Made by a program: the position numbers and the translations under genes | The notes under the pieces: generated by a model | Database searches by the model: none | Seen by the model: the letters and a program-made list of their open reading frames with translations, nothing else | Told to the model about the DNA's origin: nothing | Assembly (NCBI GenBank): GCA_018725425.1 | Contig: QLUL01000095.1 | Coordinates: forward strand, 1-5,309 | Direction of reading: 5' to 3' | Length of the DNA: 5,309 nucleotides | Source: Chloroflexota bacterium | Lineage (GTDB): Bacteria; Chloroflexota; Dehalococcoidia; SZUA-161; SpSt-899 | In this document: positions 1 through 5,064 of the stretch, piece by piece | How positions within the stretch are numbered: the stretch's first letter is position 1 | Layout: every line of letters begins with the position of its first letter

Positions 1-2
1 TC

Positions 3-311
3 AGCTTCGTCAGCCCGCTGAAATATCTGGCTCCGCCGGATGTGGCCCGGCTGCGAGCAGACCTTTTCCGGCTGCGATCTGTGGGGAGCGATCCGGCGAA
101 GGCATTAGCCTCTTTGCTGGAGATCGAATATAGAAGCCTGGAGGAAGCGGCCCGGGAAAGCCCGGCCACGGCCGCCCTGCTCGAGGGGCTGGCTAAGGGG
201 AATAAGGAATCGAACCTGGTGGTGATCTCCGGGCGCAATCACGATGCCGAGGCGCTGGCCTTCAACCTCTTCAAGTTCAGCCGCAAAGGCTACGCCATAA
301 TTGAGATCTAA
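3..311 (+). CDS. C-terminal fragment of an unidentified protein
   Basis: The frame is open from the left edge (first full codon at 3) to the TAA at 309-311, giving about 102 residues. A GTG at 42 could serve as a start, but the codons before it (SFVSPLKYLAPPD) read as normal protein, so the gene most likely begins upstream of the window. The middle is charged and probably helical (LLEIEYRSLEEAARESP). The end is a strand-helix-strand pattern: NLVVISGRN, then a helix around DAEALAFNLFKFSRKG, then YAIIEI at the C-terminus. This resembles the last alpha/beta unit of a Rossmann-like or von Willebrand/DUF58-type domain, but that is only a fold-level guess. I do not recognise the family. It has no membrane segment or visible catalytic motif in this part. 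It is followed by a repeat-rich spacer and a new promoter, so it is probably transcribed separately from rpsO. Confidence 0.6.
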   Translation, partial: SFVSPLKYLAPPDVARLRADLFRLRSVGSDPAKALASLLEIEYRSLEEAARESPATAALLEGLAKGNKESNLVVISGRNHDAEALAFNLFKFSRKGYAIIEI

Positions 312-329
312 TGTAAACTCAGGTTGTCA

Positions 330-350
330 GGTTCACGGTTCACGGTTGCC
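330..350. repeat. Heptamer tandem repeat, GGTTCAC type
   Basis: Three 7-bp units run head to tail: GGTTCAC, GGTTCAC, GGTTGCC. The first two are identical and the third has diverged. This block is also the left arm of the larger inverted repeat. Confidence 0.6.
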
Positions 351-443
351 TGCCTGCAGCCCGTCTGGCATCGGACAGGCAGGTAGGGATAGGCTCTCTT
401 CATACTTCAATCTCTATCGCTCTCTAACCTTGAACCGTGAACC
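330..443. repeat. Nested inverted repeat (18-bp arms plus inner 8-bp hairpin)
   Basis: The left arm 330-347 (GGTTCACGGTTCACGGTT) matches the reverse complement of 426-443 at 17 of 18 positions; the one mismatch pairs 343 with 430. Inside it, CCTGCCTG at 349-356 and CAGGCAGG at 376-383 form a second perfect 8-bp inverted repeat. The whole 114-bp unit could extrude as a cruciform or fold as RNA. No coding frame explains it, no T-run follows either stem, and I see no clear target-site duplication, so neither a terminator nor an insertion element is demonstrated. A MITE-like or REP-like dispersed repeat is possible. Confidence 0.7.
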
Positions 444-457
444 CTGGAACTTTAAAC
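423..457. repeat. Degenerate heptamer tandem repeat, GTGAACC type
   Basis: Five 7-bp units can be read in register: TCTAACC, TTGAACC, GTGAACC, CTGGAAC, TTTAAAC. The central units are close copies of the reverse complement of the 330-350 heptamers, which is what creates the long inverted repeat. The outer units are weaker and could be chance. Confidence 0.5.
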
Positions 458-476
458 CTGTGTAGTTGCTTAGCGC

Positions 477-505
477 TTTACACCGGGGGCAGGCTATGCT
501 ATAAT
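477..505 (+). promoter_or_regulatory. Near-consensus sigma-70 promoter with extended -10, upstream of rpsO
   Basis: TTTACA at 477-482 (5 of 6 to TTGACA) is separated by exactly 17 nt from a perfect TATAAT at 500-505. The -10 is preceded by TGC at 497-499, the extended -10 TGn element. Transcription should begin about 511-513, leaving only about 15 nt before the rpsO ATG. The promoter probably drives rpsO and pnp and, by read-through, the dapB-asd-dapA genes. Its position also rules out the longer reading of the rpsO frame from GTG 437, which would begin upstream of the promoter. Confidence 0.85.
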
Positions 506-513
506 CAAGCAAA

Positions 514-526
514 GAGAGGATTGAGG
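514..526 (+). promoter_or_regulatory. rpsO ribosome binding site
   Basis: GAGAGGA at 514-520 lies 6 nt before ATG 527, with a second GAGG at 523-526. Good Shine-Dalgarno spacing together with the promoter just upstream fixes the start. With the predicted transcription start at 511-513, this site sits at the extreme 5' end of the mRNA. Confidence 0.7.
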
Positions 527-787
527 ATGCTACAAGAAGAAAAGAATGCCATCATGGAACGATTCCGGATGCATGAGCAAGACACGGGTTCCTCCGAGGT
601 CCAGATCGCCCTTCTCACCGAGAGGATAAATGAGCTGACCCAGCATTTAAGGGTACACCAGCACGACTATCATACCCAACGGGGACTTCTGAAGCTGGTA
701 GGGCGAAGGCAGCGTCTCCTGAGATACCTCGGCAAGAACAATCCCCAGAGCCACAAAGTATTGATAAAGGAACTCAAACTTCGATAG
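527..787 (+). CDS. rpsO: 30S ribosomal protein S15
   Basis: S15 is a primary 16S rRNA-binding protein that nucleates assembly of the platform of the small subunit. The 86-residue product is close to the usual 88-89. Recognisable family blocks are DTGSSEVQIALLTERI (19-34), LTQHLRVHQHDYHTQRGLL (37-55) and VGRRQRLLRYL (58-68). The rRNA-contact positions known from E. coli and Thermus as His41, Asp48 and Ser51 correspond to His40, Asp47 and Thr50, so the serine is a threonine here. The start at ATG 527 is chosen because an extended -10 promoter and a Shine-Dalgarno lie just upstream, and because the residues encoded from GTG 437 (including CSCLALYTGG) are not S15-like. The stop is followed by an 87-nt structured spacer and then pnp, the rpsO-pnp order seen in many bacteria. 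The very short leader leaves no room for the upstream regulatory pseudoknot of E. coli rpsO. Confidence 0.97.
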   Translation: MLQEEKNAIMERFRMHEQDTGSSEVQIALLTERINELTQHLRVHQHDYHTQRGLLKLVGRRQRLLRYLGKNNPQSHKVLIKELKLR

Positions 788-793
788 CGCCCC

Positions 794-834
794 CTAGGCT
801 GAAGACTAAAGACTATTAGCCTACTTCAGCCTAG
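794..834 (+). repeat. 11-bp perfect inverted repeat in the rpsO-pnp spacer
   Basis: CTAGGCTGAAG at 794-804 is the exact reverse complement of CTTCAGCCTAG at 824-834, with a 19-nt loop. An alternative exists: TAGGCT (795-800) can instead pair with AGCCTA at 818-823, because AGCCTA occurs twice (818-823 and 828-833). Heptamer-like units GGCTGAA, GACTAAA, GACTATT (797-817) run through the 5' arm and loop. No T-run follows, so a Rho-independent terminator is unlikely. The position matches where E. coli carries an RNase III processing hairpin ahead of pnp, but that role is only inferred by analogy. Confidence 0.7.
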
Positions 835-846
835 CTAGCTAGCTAG
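831..846. repeat. (CTAG)4 tandem repeat / 16-bp palindrome
   Basis: Four exact copies of CTAG overlap the 3' arm of the preceding inverted repeat. The 16-mer is its own reverse complement, so it can form a hairpin or cruciform that competes with the 794-834 stem. CTAG is a rare tetranucleotide in many bacterial genomes, which makes a perfect tandem run noticeable. Confidence 0.85.
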
Positions 847-874
847 TTGAGAGCTTACCTGAAAGGTTGTGTAG

Positions 875-3130
875 ATGTCAGAAATGTCTAATGTTCTACA
901 AGTCGAGATCGGTGAACAACAGATATTGATCGAAACCGGGAATCTCGCCGGGCAGGCCGATGGAGCGGTCACCGTTCGCTACGGTGATACCCTGGTACTG
1001 GTCACCGCCTGTGTCGGCCCGGAACGTCGGGAGAGGATAGACTTCCTCCCCCTGACGGTAGATTTCGAGGAAAGGCTTTACGCTGCGGGCAAGATACCGG
1101 GGAGCTTCTTCAGGAGGGAAGGCCGCCCCGGACAGGAGGCCACGCTGGCAGGGCGGCTCATCGATCGTCCCATACGCCCACTATTCCCCAAAGGTTTCTA
1201 CAATGAGATTCAGGTTGTGGCCACTGTCCTCTCGGCGGACCAGGAGAACAATCCCGACATACTGGCTATTATTGGTGCCTCCGTAGCCCTGGGAATTTCC
1301 GGCATTCCCTTTGCTGGCCCGGTCAGTGCGGTGCGGGTAGGCTATGTGGACGACGAGTTCGTAGTCAACCCCACCTTTACCCAGCTTGCCCAGAGCAAAC
1401 TCGATCTAGTTGTCGCCGGAACCAGGGATGCCGTGATAATGGTAGAAGCGGGAGCCCAAGAGGTAAGCGAGGACATCGTTCTAAGGGCCATTATATTTGG
1501 GCAAGAGATCAACGGGGAAATCATCGAGGCCCAGGAAGCATTCATCAGAACACATAGCAAGCCCATGATGGAATTCAATGCGGCAGCCCCCAATGATGGA
1601 TTGCAGCGAGAGGCTTCCGCGATGCTGCAGGGGCTCTTCCCTGAAGGCGTCGTGGGGCTGAAGCGTGCTGATCGCCAAAGGCGTGAGGCTCTGGCCCGGG
1701 AAAAACTAACAGAGAAGCTGGGGGACACATGTTCGGCGGAGGAAATCAGCGCTGCGGTGGATGACTGGCTGAAGACGGAGCTGCGGGCAGCCGTTCTGGA
1801 AAAGGGTATTCGGATCAGCGGCCGCAGACTAAACGAGATTCGGCCGATAAAATGTGCGGTAGGGACCCTTCCTCGTACCCATGGATCGGGGCTTTTCTCC
1901 CGCGGTGAGACTCAAGTGCTCACCATCACCACCCTCGGATCCCTGAGGCAGACGCAGATCATCGATAGCATCAGCCCGGAGGAGAACCGGCGCTATATGC
2001 ATCACTACAATTTCCCTCCCTTTAGCACCGGGGAGATAAAGAGAATCGGTACCGGGCGCCGGGAGATAGGGCACGGGGCGCTGGCGGAAAGGGCCCTCCT
2101 GCCGGTTATTCCCGATGAAGAGACCTTCCCCTATACCATCCGGGTCGTCTCCGAGGTGCTGAGCTCCAACGGGAGCACCTCCATGGCCAGTGTATGCGGC
2201 AGCACCCTTTCACTGATGGATGCCGGGGTGCCCATCAAGTCGCCGGTAGCGGGGATCGCTATGGGCCTCATCACCGCGGAGGACGGAAGGTACGGAGTTC
2301 TTACGGATATAGAGGGCATTGAGGACTTCTTTGGAGATATGGACTTTAAGGTCGCCGGCACCACTGAGGGGATCACCGCGGTGCAGATGGACCTCAAGAC
2401 CAAGGGGATAACCTATGAAATTATCAAGGCCGGCCTGAAGCAGGCGCTGGAGGGGCGACTCTTCATCCTAAAATGCATGAAGAAGACCATTAGCGCCAGC
2501 AACACCGAGCTCAGCAGATATGCCCCTAAGATGACGAGGATAACCATCGATCCGGAGAAGGTCCGCAATGTGATAGGACCCGGCGGGCGGGTGATAAGAT
2601 CTATCACCGAGGAGACTGGGGCCACTATAGATATAGAAAACGACGGCACGGTCATCATCGGAGCGCCCAACGAGGAATCAGCTCAGAAAGCCATCAGCAT
2701 CATAGATGGTCTAACCAGAGAGCCGAAGGTTGGCGAGATTTATACCGGCAAGGTAACCTCAATCATGGGTTTCGGTGCCTTCGTAGAGATCCTGCCCGGC
2801 AGGGACGGACTGGTTCACATCAGCGAGCTGGCCAATTACCATGTCGCCCAGGTTGAGGATGTGGTTAAGATGGGCGATGAGATCACCGTTATCGTCCTTG
2901 GCATCGACCCGCAGGGGAGGATCAAGCTCTCCAGACGGGCGGTATTTGAGAAGCATGAGCCTGGAGAGCGTCCGGAGGGCGGGCAGAGGGCGCCTTCGAG
3001 GGGACCAAGAGATATGGATTCGGGCCCACGCTACCGCGAGGGAGAAGCCCGGGAAGACAGGAAGCCTATGCCGCCGAGAGACACTCGACCGAGGCAACCC
3101 TTTGTGAGAAGACCGGATAAGCGCAATTAG
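875..3130 (+). CDS. pnp: Polyribonucleotide nucleotidyltransferase (PNPase)
   Basis: PNPase is a homotrimeric 3'-to-5' phosphorolytic exoribonuclease that degrades mRNA to nucleoside diphosphates, and can run in reverse to add tails; it is cytosolic and often part of a degradosome. The 751-residue product has the full order: first RNase PH domain (about 15-145, with FFRREGRP at 78-85), helical linker (about 150-310), second RNase PH domain (about 325-540), KH domain (about 555-612, with GPGG at 568-571) and S1 domain (about 619-690). The phosphate-site block [12 protein letters not shown] (431-442) and the metal-binding acidic cluster [10 protein letters not shown] (483-492; Asp484 and Asp490 match E. 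coli Asp486 and Asp492) are intact, so it should be active. The C-terminus adds an Arg/Pro/Gly-rich tail (691-751), making it longer than the 711-residue E. coli protein. ATG 875 has a modest GAAAGG (861-866) upstream; ATG 884 is a possible alternative start. dapB follows after 9 nt. Confidence 0.98.
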   Translation: MSEMSNVLQVEIGEQQILIETGNLAGQADGAVTVRYGDTLVLVTACVGPERRERIDFLPLTVDFEERLYAAGKIPGSFFRREGRPGQEATLAGRLIDRPIRPLFPKGFYNEIQVVATVLSADQENNPDILAIIGASVALGISGIPFAGPVSAVRVGYVDDEFVVNPTFTQLAQSKLDLVVAGTRDAVIMVEAGAQEVSEDIVLRAIIFGQEINGEIIEAQEAFIRTHSKPMMEFNAAAPNDGLQREASAMLQGLFPEGVVGLKRADRQRREALAREKLTEKLGDTCSAEEISAAVDDWLKTELRAAVLEKGIRISGRRLNEIRPIKCAVGTLPRTHGSGLFSRGETQVLTITTLGSLRQTQIIDSISPEENRRYMHHYNFPPFSTGEIKRIGTGRREIGHGALAERALLPVIPDEETFPYTIRVVSEVLSSNGSTSMASVCGSTLSLMDAGVPIKSPVAGIAMGLITAEDGRYGVLTDIEGIEDFFGDMDFKVAGTTEGITAVQMDLKTKGITYEIIKAGLKQALEGRLFILKCMKKTISASNTELSRYAPKMTRITIDPEKVRNVIGPGGRVIRSITEETGATIDIENDGTVIIGAPNEESAQKAISIIDGLTREPKVGEIYTGKVTSIMGFGAFVEILPGRDGLVHISELANYHVAQVEDVVKMGDEITVIVLGIDPQGRIKLSRRAVFEKHEPGERPEGGQRAPSRGPRDMDSGPRYREGEAREDRKPMPPRDTRPRQPFVRRPDKRN

Positions 3131-3138
3131 GGAGGAGG
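3131..3138 (+). promoter_or_regulatory. dapB ribosome binding site
   Basis: GGAGGAGG follows the pnp stop codon immediately and lies just before the TTG at 3140. Using the first GGAGG (3131-3135) gives a 4-nt spacer. Such a strong Shine-Dalgarno supports the non-ATG start and suggests that dapB translation is coupled to termination of pnp. Confidence 0.75.
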
Positions 3139-3139
3139 C

Positions 3140-3946
3140 TTGCAGCCCGTAAGAGTCCTGGTTCATGGAGCTTTGGGGAGGATGGGGCAGCAGGTGCTCG
3201 ATGCCGTCTGCCGCGACCCGGATCTGAAGCCCGTGGCGGCAGTGGATTCTAGAGCCAACCGCGATTCCCTTCAGTTGCCCGACGGCTCAGGTGAAGTACC
3301 CCTCTCCGCTGACCTTCAGTCCCTTCTTCAGATTTCCACACCTGACGTCATGGTGGACTTCACCCAACACGCGGCTACTATGCCCGCGGCGCGCCTGGCC
3401 GCCAGGCAGCACACCAGCCTCGTCATCGGAACCACCGGACTCTCCGAGGCCGACCTTGACGAGATCGACAAGCTGTCGCGCAGACACGGCGTGGGGGCAA
3501 TAGTGGCCCCCAATTTCTCTCTGGGGGCAGTGCTTATGATCCACCTGGCGAAGATAGCCGCCAGGTTTTTCGACTACGCCGAGATCATCGAGATGCACCA
3601 TGAGCAGAAGATAGACGCCCCCTCGGGCACCGCCATCACCACTGCCAAAGGGATGATCGAGGCCAGGGGCAGGCATTTCACCTATCCTGCGACTCAGAGG
3701 GAGACCCTCCCTGGTGGGCGGGGGGCGGGGTTGGGGGGGATAGCGATACATAGCGTGCGCTCGCCAGGGTTCATGGCTCACCAGGAGGTTATCCTTGGCG
3801 GGGTGGGGCAGACGCTGCGAATCCGTCATGACCAGATCGATCGGGCGGCCTTCATGCCCGGGGTTCTGCTGGCAATAAAGAAAGTGGTGATCTCCAGGGG
3901 CCTGATCTTCGGGCTGGACAAGCTGCTGGACCTGGGTAATGGGTAA
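3140..3946 (+). CDS. dapB: 4-hydroxy-tetrahydrodipicolinate reductase
   Basis: DapB reduces the product of DapA to tetrahydrodipicolinate with NAD(P)H, in the diaminopimelate/lysine pathway in the cytosol. The 268-residue protein has the N-terminal dinucleotide-binding motif HGALGRMG (9-16), VDFT (72-75), GTTG (97-100), APNFS (123-127) and the family signature EIIEMHHEQKIDAPSGTA (148-165). His153 and Lys157 align with the catalytic His159 and Lys163 of E. coli, and SGT (162-164) belongs to the substrate-binding loop. Acidic Asp36 at the end of the second strand is compatible with NADH use, but this cannot settle cofactor choice. TTG 3140 is the only plausible start: the Rossmann strand begins at about residue 4 and a strong GGAGGAGG precedes it. 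The C-terminal residues GNG and the stop are encoded by a GGGTAAT heptamer repeat, and a very G-rich stretch encodes the glycine-rich loop at 192-200. It is tightly linked to pnp upstream. Confidence 0.96.
   Translation: MQPVRVLVHGALGRMGQQVLDAVCRDPDLKPVAAVDSRANRDSLQLPDGSGEVPLSADLQSLLQISTPDVMVDFTQHAATMPAARLAARQHTSLVIGTTGLSEADLDEIDKLSRRHGVGAIVAPNFSLGAVLMIHLAKIAARFFDYAEIIEMHHEQKIDAPSGTAITTAKGMIEARGRHFTYPATQRETLPGGRGAGLGGIAIHSVRSPGFMAHQEVILGGVGQTLRIRHDQIDRAAFMPGVLLAIKKVVISRGLIFGLDKLLDLGNG
3716..3739 (+). other. Potential G-quadruplex motif inside dapB
   Basis: Four G-runs of 3, 6, 4 and 7 bases (3716-3718, 3720-3725, 3727-3730, 3733-3739) are separated by loops of only C, C and TT on the coding strand. 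This fits the standard G3+ N1-7 quadruplex rule with very short loops. It encodes the glycine-rich GRGAGLGG part of DapB (193-200), so it would also be present in the mRNA. Whether it folds is not shown by sequence alone. Confidence 0.6.
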
Positions 3947-3968
3947 TGGGTAATAGGTGATAGATGAT
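3934..3968. repeat. Heptamer tandem repeat, GGGTAAT type, overlapping the dapB stop
   Basis: Five 7-bp units run in register: GGGTAAT three times exactly (3934-3954), then AGGTGAT and AGATGAT. The dapB stop TAA (3944-3946) lies inside the second unit. Reading the frame with one, two or three exact units still ends in a stop at once (TAA or TGA), so changes in copy number would barely alter the protein. Confidence 0.85.
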
Positions 3969-4014
3969 AGGGGCCTGTGCCCTCGTGACAACGGGGGTTA
4001 GACGGTGCCCCTAT
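3967..4014 (+). repeat. Two-tier inverted repeat in the dapB-asd spacer
   Basis: The outer arms ATAGGGGC (3967-3974) and GCCCCTAT (4007-4014) are perfect 8-bp complements. Inside them, CCCTCGT (3980-3986) can pair with ACGGGGG (3991-3997), with one G-U pair and a GACA tetraloop. The result is a stem, asymmetric internal loop and stem of 48 nt, directly ahead of asd. No T-run follows, so it is not a canonical terminator. It is far too short for a lysine riboswitch and lacks a T-box sequence. A processing site or a small cis-regulatory RNA remains possible. Confidence 0.6.
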
Positions 4015-4017
4015 GGC

Positions 4018-4036
4018 CTATAAACCTCTATAAATA
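4018..4036 (+). promoter_or_regulatory. AT-rich asd leader with duplicated CTATAAA
   Basis: CTATAAA occurs at 4018-4024 and 4028-4034, 10 bp apart, immediately before the asd ATG. Each contains a -10-like TATAAA. I find no convincing -35 at the right distance (TTAGAC at 3998-4003 is a poor match with 15-bp spacing). There is also no Shine-Dalgarno before asd. A weak promoter producing a leaderless or nearly leaderless asd mRNA would fit, but the evidence is thin. Confidence 0.3.
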
Positions 4037-5050
4037 ATGAAGACTTTGCGTGTGGCGATCCTCGGTGCAACCGGCCTCGTGGGGCAGGAATTCATCAAGG
4101 TACTCAAGCAGCGGAATTTCCCGATGGCTTCCCTCGTGCTCCTTGCCTCAGGGGCTTCGGAGGGGAAGCGGGTCATCGTTGATGGCGATGAAATCGAGGT
4201 TCATGAGGCCACCCATCGCTTGCTGGAGAATGTAGACCTGGCCCTGTTTTCCGCCGGATCGGAGATCAGCCGCATCTTCGCCCCGGAAGCGGCCAGGGCG
4301 GGGGCGGTGGTGGTGGATAACAGCGCTGCCTTCAGGATGGAACCGGAGATTCCTCTGGTGGTTCCCGAGGTAAACCCCGAAGACCTGGAGGGGCACCGGG
4401 GAATCATCGCCAATCCAAATTGTTCCACCATTCAAATGGTGGTAGCGCTTTATCCGCTGCACCGGGTCAATCCCATCAAACGGATCATTGTGGACACCTA
4501 CCAGGCGGTCTCCGGTACCGGCAGGGCGGCCATCGAGGAGCTCTCCATCCAAACGAAACTGGTGCTCGATGGCGAAGATGTGGTGGCGCATGTTTACCCG
4601 CATCAGATAGCCTTTAATTTGCTGCCTCATATTGATGTTTTCCTGGAGAACGGCTACTCCCGGGAGGAATGGAAGATGGAGCACGAAACCAGGAAGATAA
4701 TGCATGCAGAGGATATCCGCATCTCCGCAACCTGTGTTCGGGTGCCGGTATATGCGGGGCACAGCGAGGCCATCCATGTAGAGTTCACCCAGCCGATGAA
4801 CCCCGAGGAGGCGAGAGATATCTTAAGCCGATCGCCCGGGGTCAGGGTTCTCGATGATCTCAATATCAATCTATATCCCCATCCGCGGGCGGCCGCCGGC
4901 CTGGACGAAGTCTTCGTTGGACGGATACGCCGCGACACCTCGCATCCGAACGGCCTGGCGATGTGGGTGGTATCGGATAATCTGCGCAAGGGCGCCGCCC
5001 TCAATGCGGTCCAGATTGCTGAAGAGCTGGTCGAAAGAGGCTGGTTATAA
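4037..5050 (+). CDS. asd: Aspartate-semialdehyde dehydrogenase
   Basis: Asd reduces L-aspartyl-4-phosphate to aspartate semialdehyde with NADPH, at the branch point of lysine/diaminopimelate and methionine-threonine synthesis. The 337-residue length is normal. Visible motifs are the N-terminal nucleotide-binding GATGLVG (10-16), SAGSEISR (72-79), DNSAAFRM (94-101), the active site NPNCSTIQM (126-134) with nucleophile Cys129, YQAVSGTGRAA (155-165), and RVPVYAGHSE (235-244), where Arg235 and His242 match the substrate-binding arginine and catalytic histidine. The NPNCSTIQ form resembles the Gram-positive-type enzymes more than the GGNCTVS form of E. coli. ATG 4037 is chosen because the Rossmann strand starts at residue 5; notably no Shine-Dalgarno precedes it (the upstream bases are AT-rich CTATAAATA). 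dapA begins 14 nt after the stop. No aspartokinase gene is seen in this window. Confidence 0.97.
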   Translation: MKTLRVAILGATGLVGQEFIKVLKQRNFPMASLVLLASGASEGKRVIVDGDEIEVHEATHRLLENVDLALFSAGSEISRIFAPEAARAGAVVVDNSAAFRMEPEIPLVVPEVNPEDLEGHRGIIANPNCSTIQMVVALYPLHRVNPIKRIIVDTYQAVSGTGRAAIEELSIQTKLVLDGEDVVAHVYPHQIAFNLLPHIDVFLENGYSREEWKMEHETRKIMHAEDIRISATCVRVPVYAGHSEAIHVEFTQPMNPEEARDILSRSPGVRVLDDLNINLYPHPRAAAGLDEVFVGRIRRDTSHPNGLAMWVVSDNLRKGAALNAVQIAEELVERGWL

Positions 5051-5064
5051 GGACAGTGGTAGAA

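Noticed and set aside
330..443. Insertion sequence or CRISPR array
   Set aside because: There is no transposase frame and no regular spacer-repeat pattern. The repeats are directly adjacent 7-mers and inverted arms.
437..526. Longer N-terminus for rpsO from GTG 437
   Set aside because: It starts inside an inverted-repeat arm, upstream of the promoter at 477-505, and encodes residues unlike S15. ATG 527 has a proper Shine-Dalgarno and gives the family's normal length.
794..834. Rho-independent terminator after rpsO
   Set aside because: The stem is good but is followed by CTAG repeats rather than a run of T, and the loop is long (19 nt).
847..875. Separate pnp promoter (TTGAGA ... TGTAGA)
   Set aside because: The -10 is poor and overlaps the pnp start codon, so transcription would begin within the gene.
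1342..1728. 128-codon reverse-strand reading frame within pnp
   Set aside because: It lies wholly inside the well-supported pnp frame and its translation is low-complexity Ser/Ala-rich without family motifs.
2841..3107. 88-codon plus-strand frame overlapping the pnp 3' end
   Set aside because: It is an alternative frame of the S1 domain and tail region, with composition typical of a frame-shifted read of arginine-rich DNA.
3287..3991. 234-codon reverse-strand frame opposite dapB
   Set aside because: Long antisense frames are expected in G+C-rich genes. This one has no recognisable domain, and dapB motifs fully explain the DNA.
3947..4036. Lysine riboswitch ahead of asd
   Set aside because: The 90-nt spacer is about half the length needed for the five-helix lysine aptamer, and its conserved core sequences are not visible.
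4148..4777. 209-codon reverse-strand frame opposite asd
   Set aside because: It lies inside asd, shows no domain pattern, and all Asd catalytic motifs are in the plus-strand frame.
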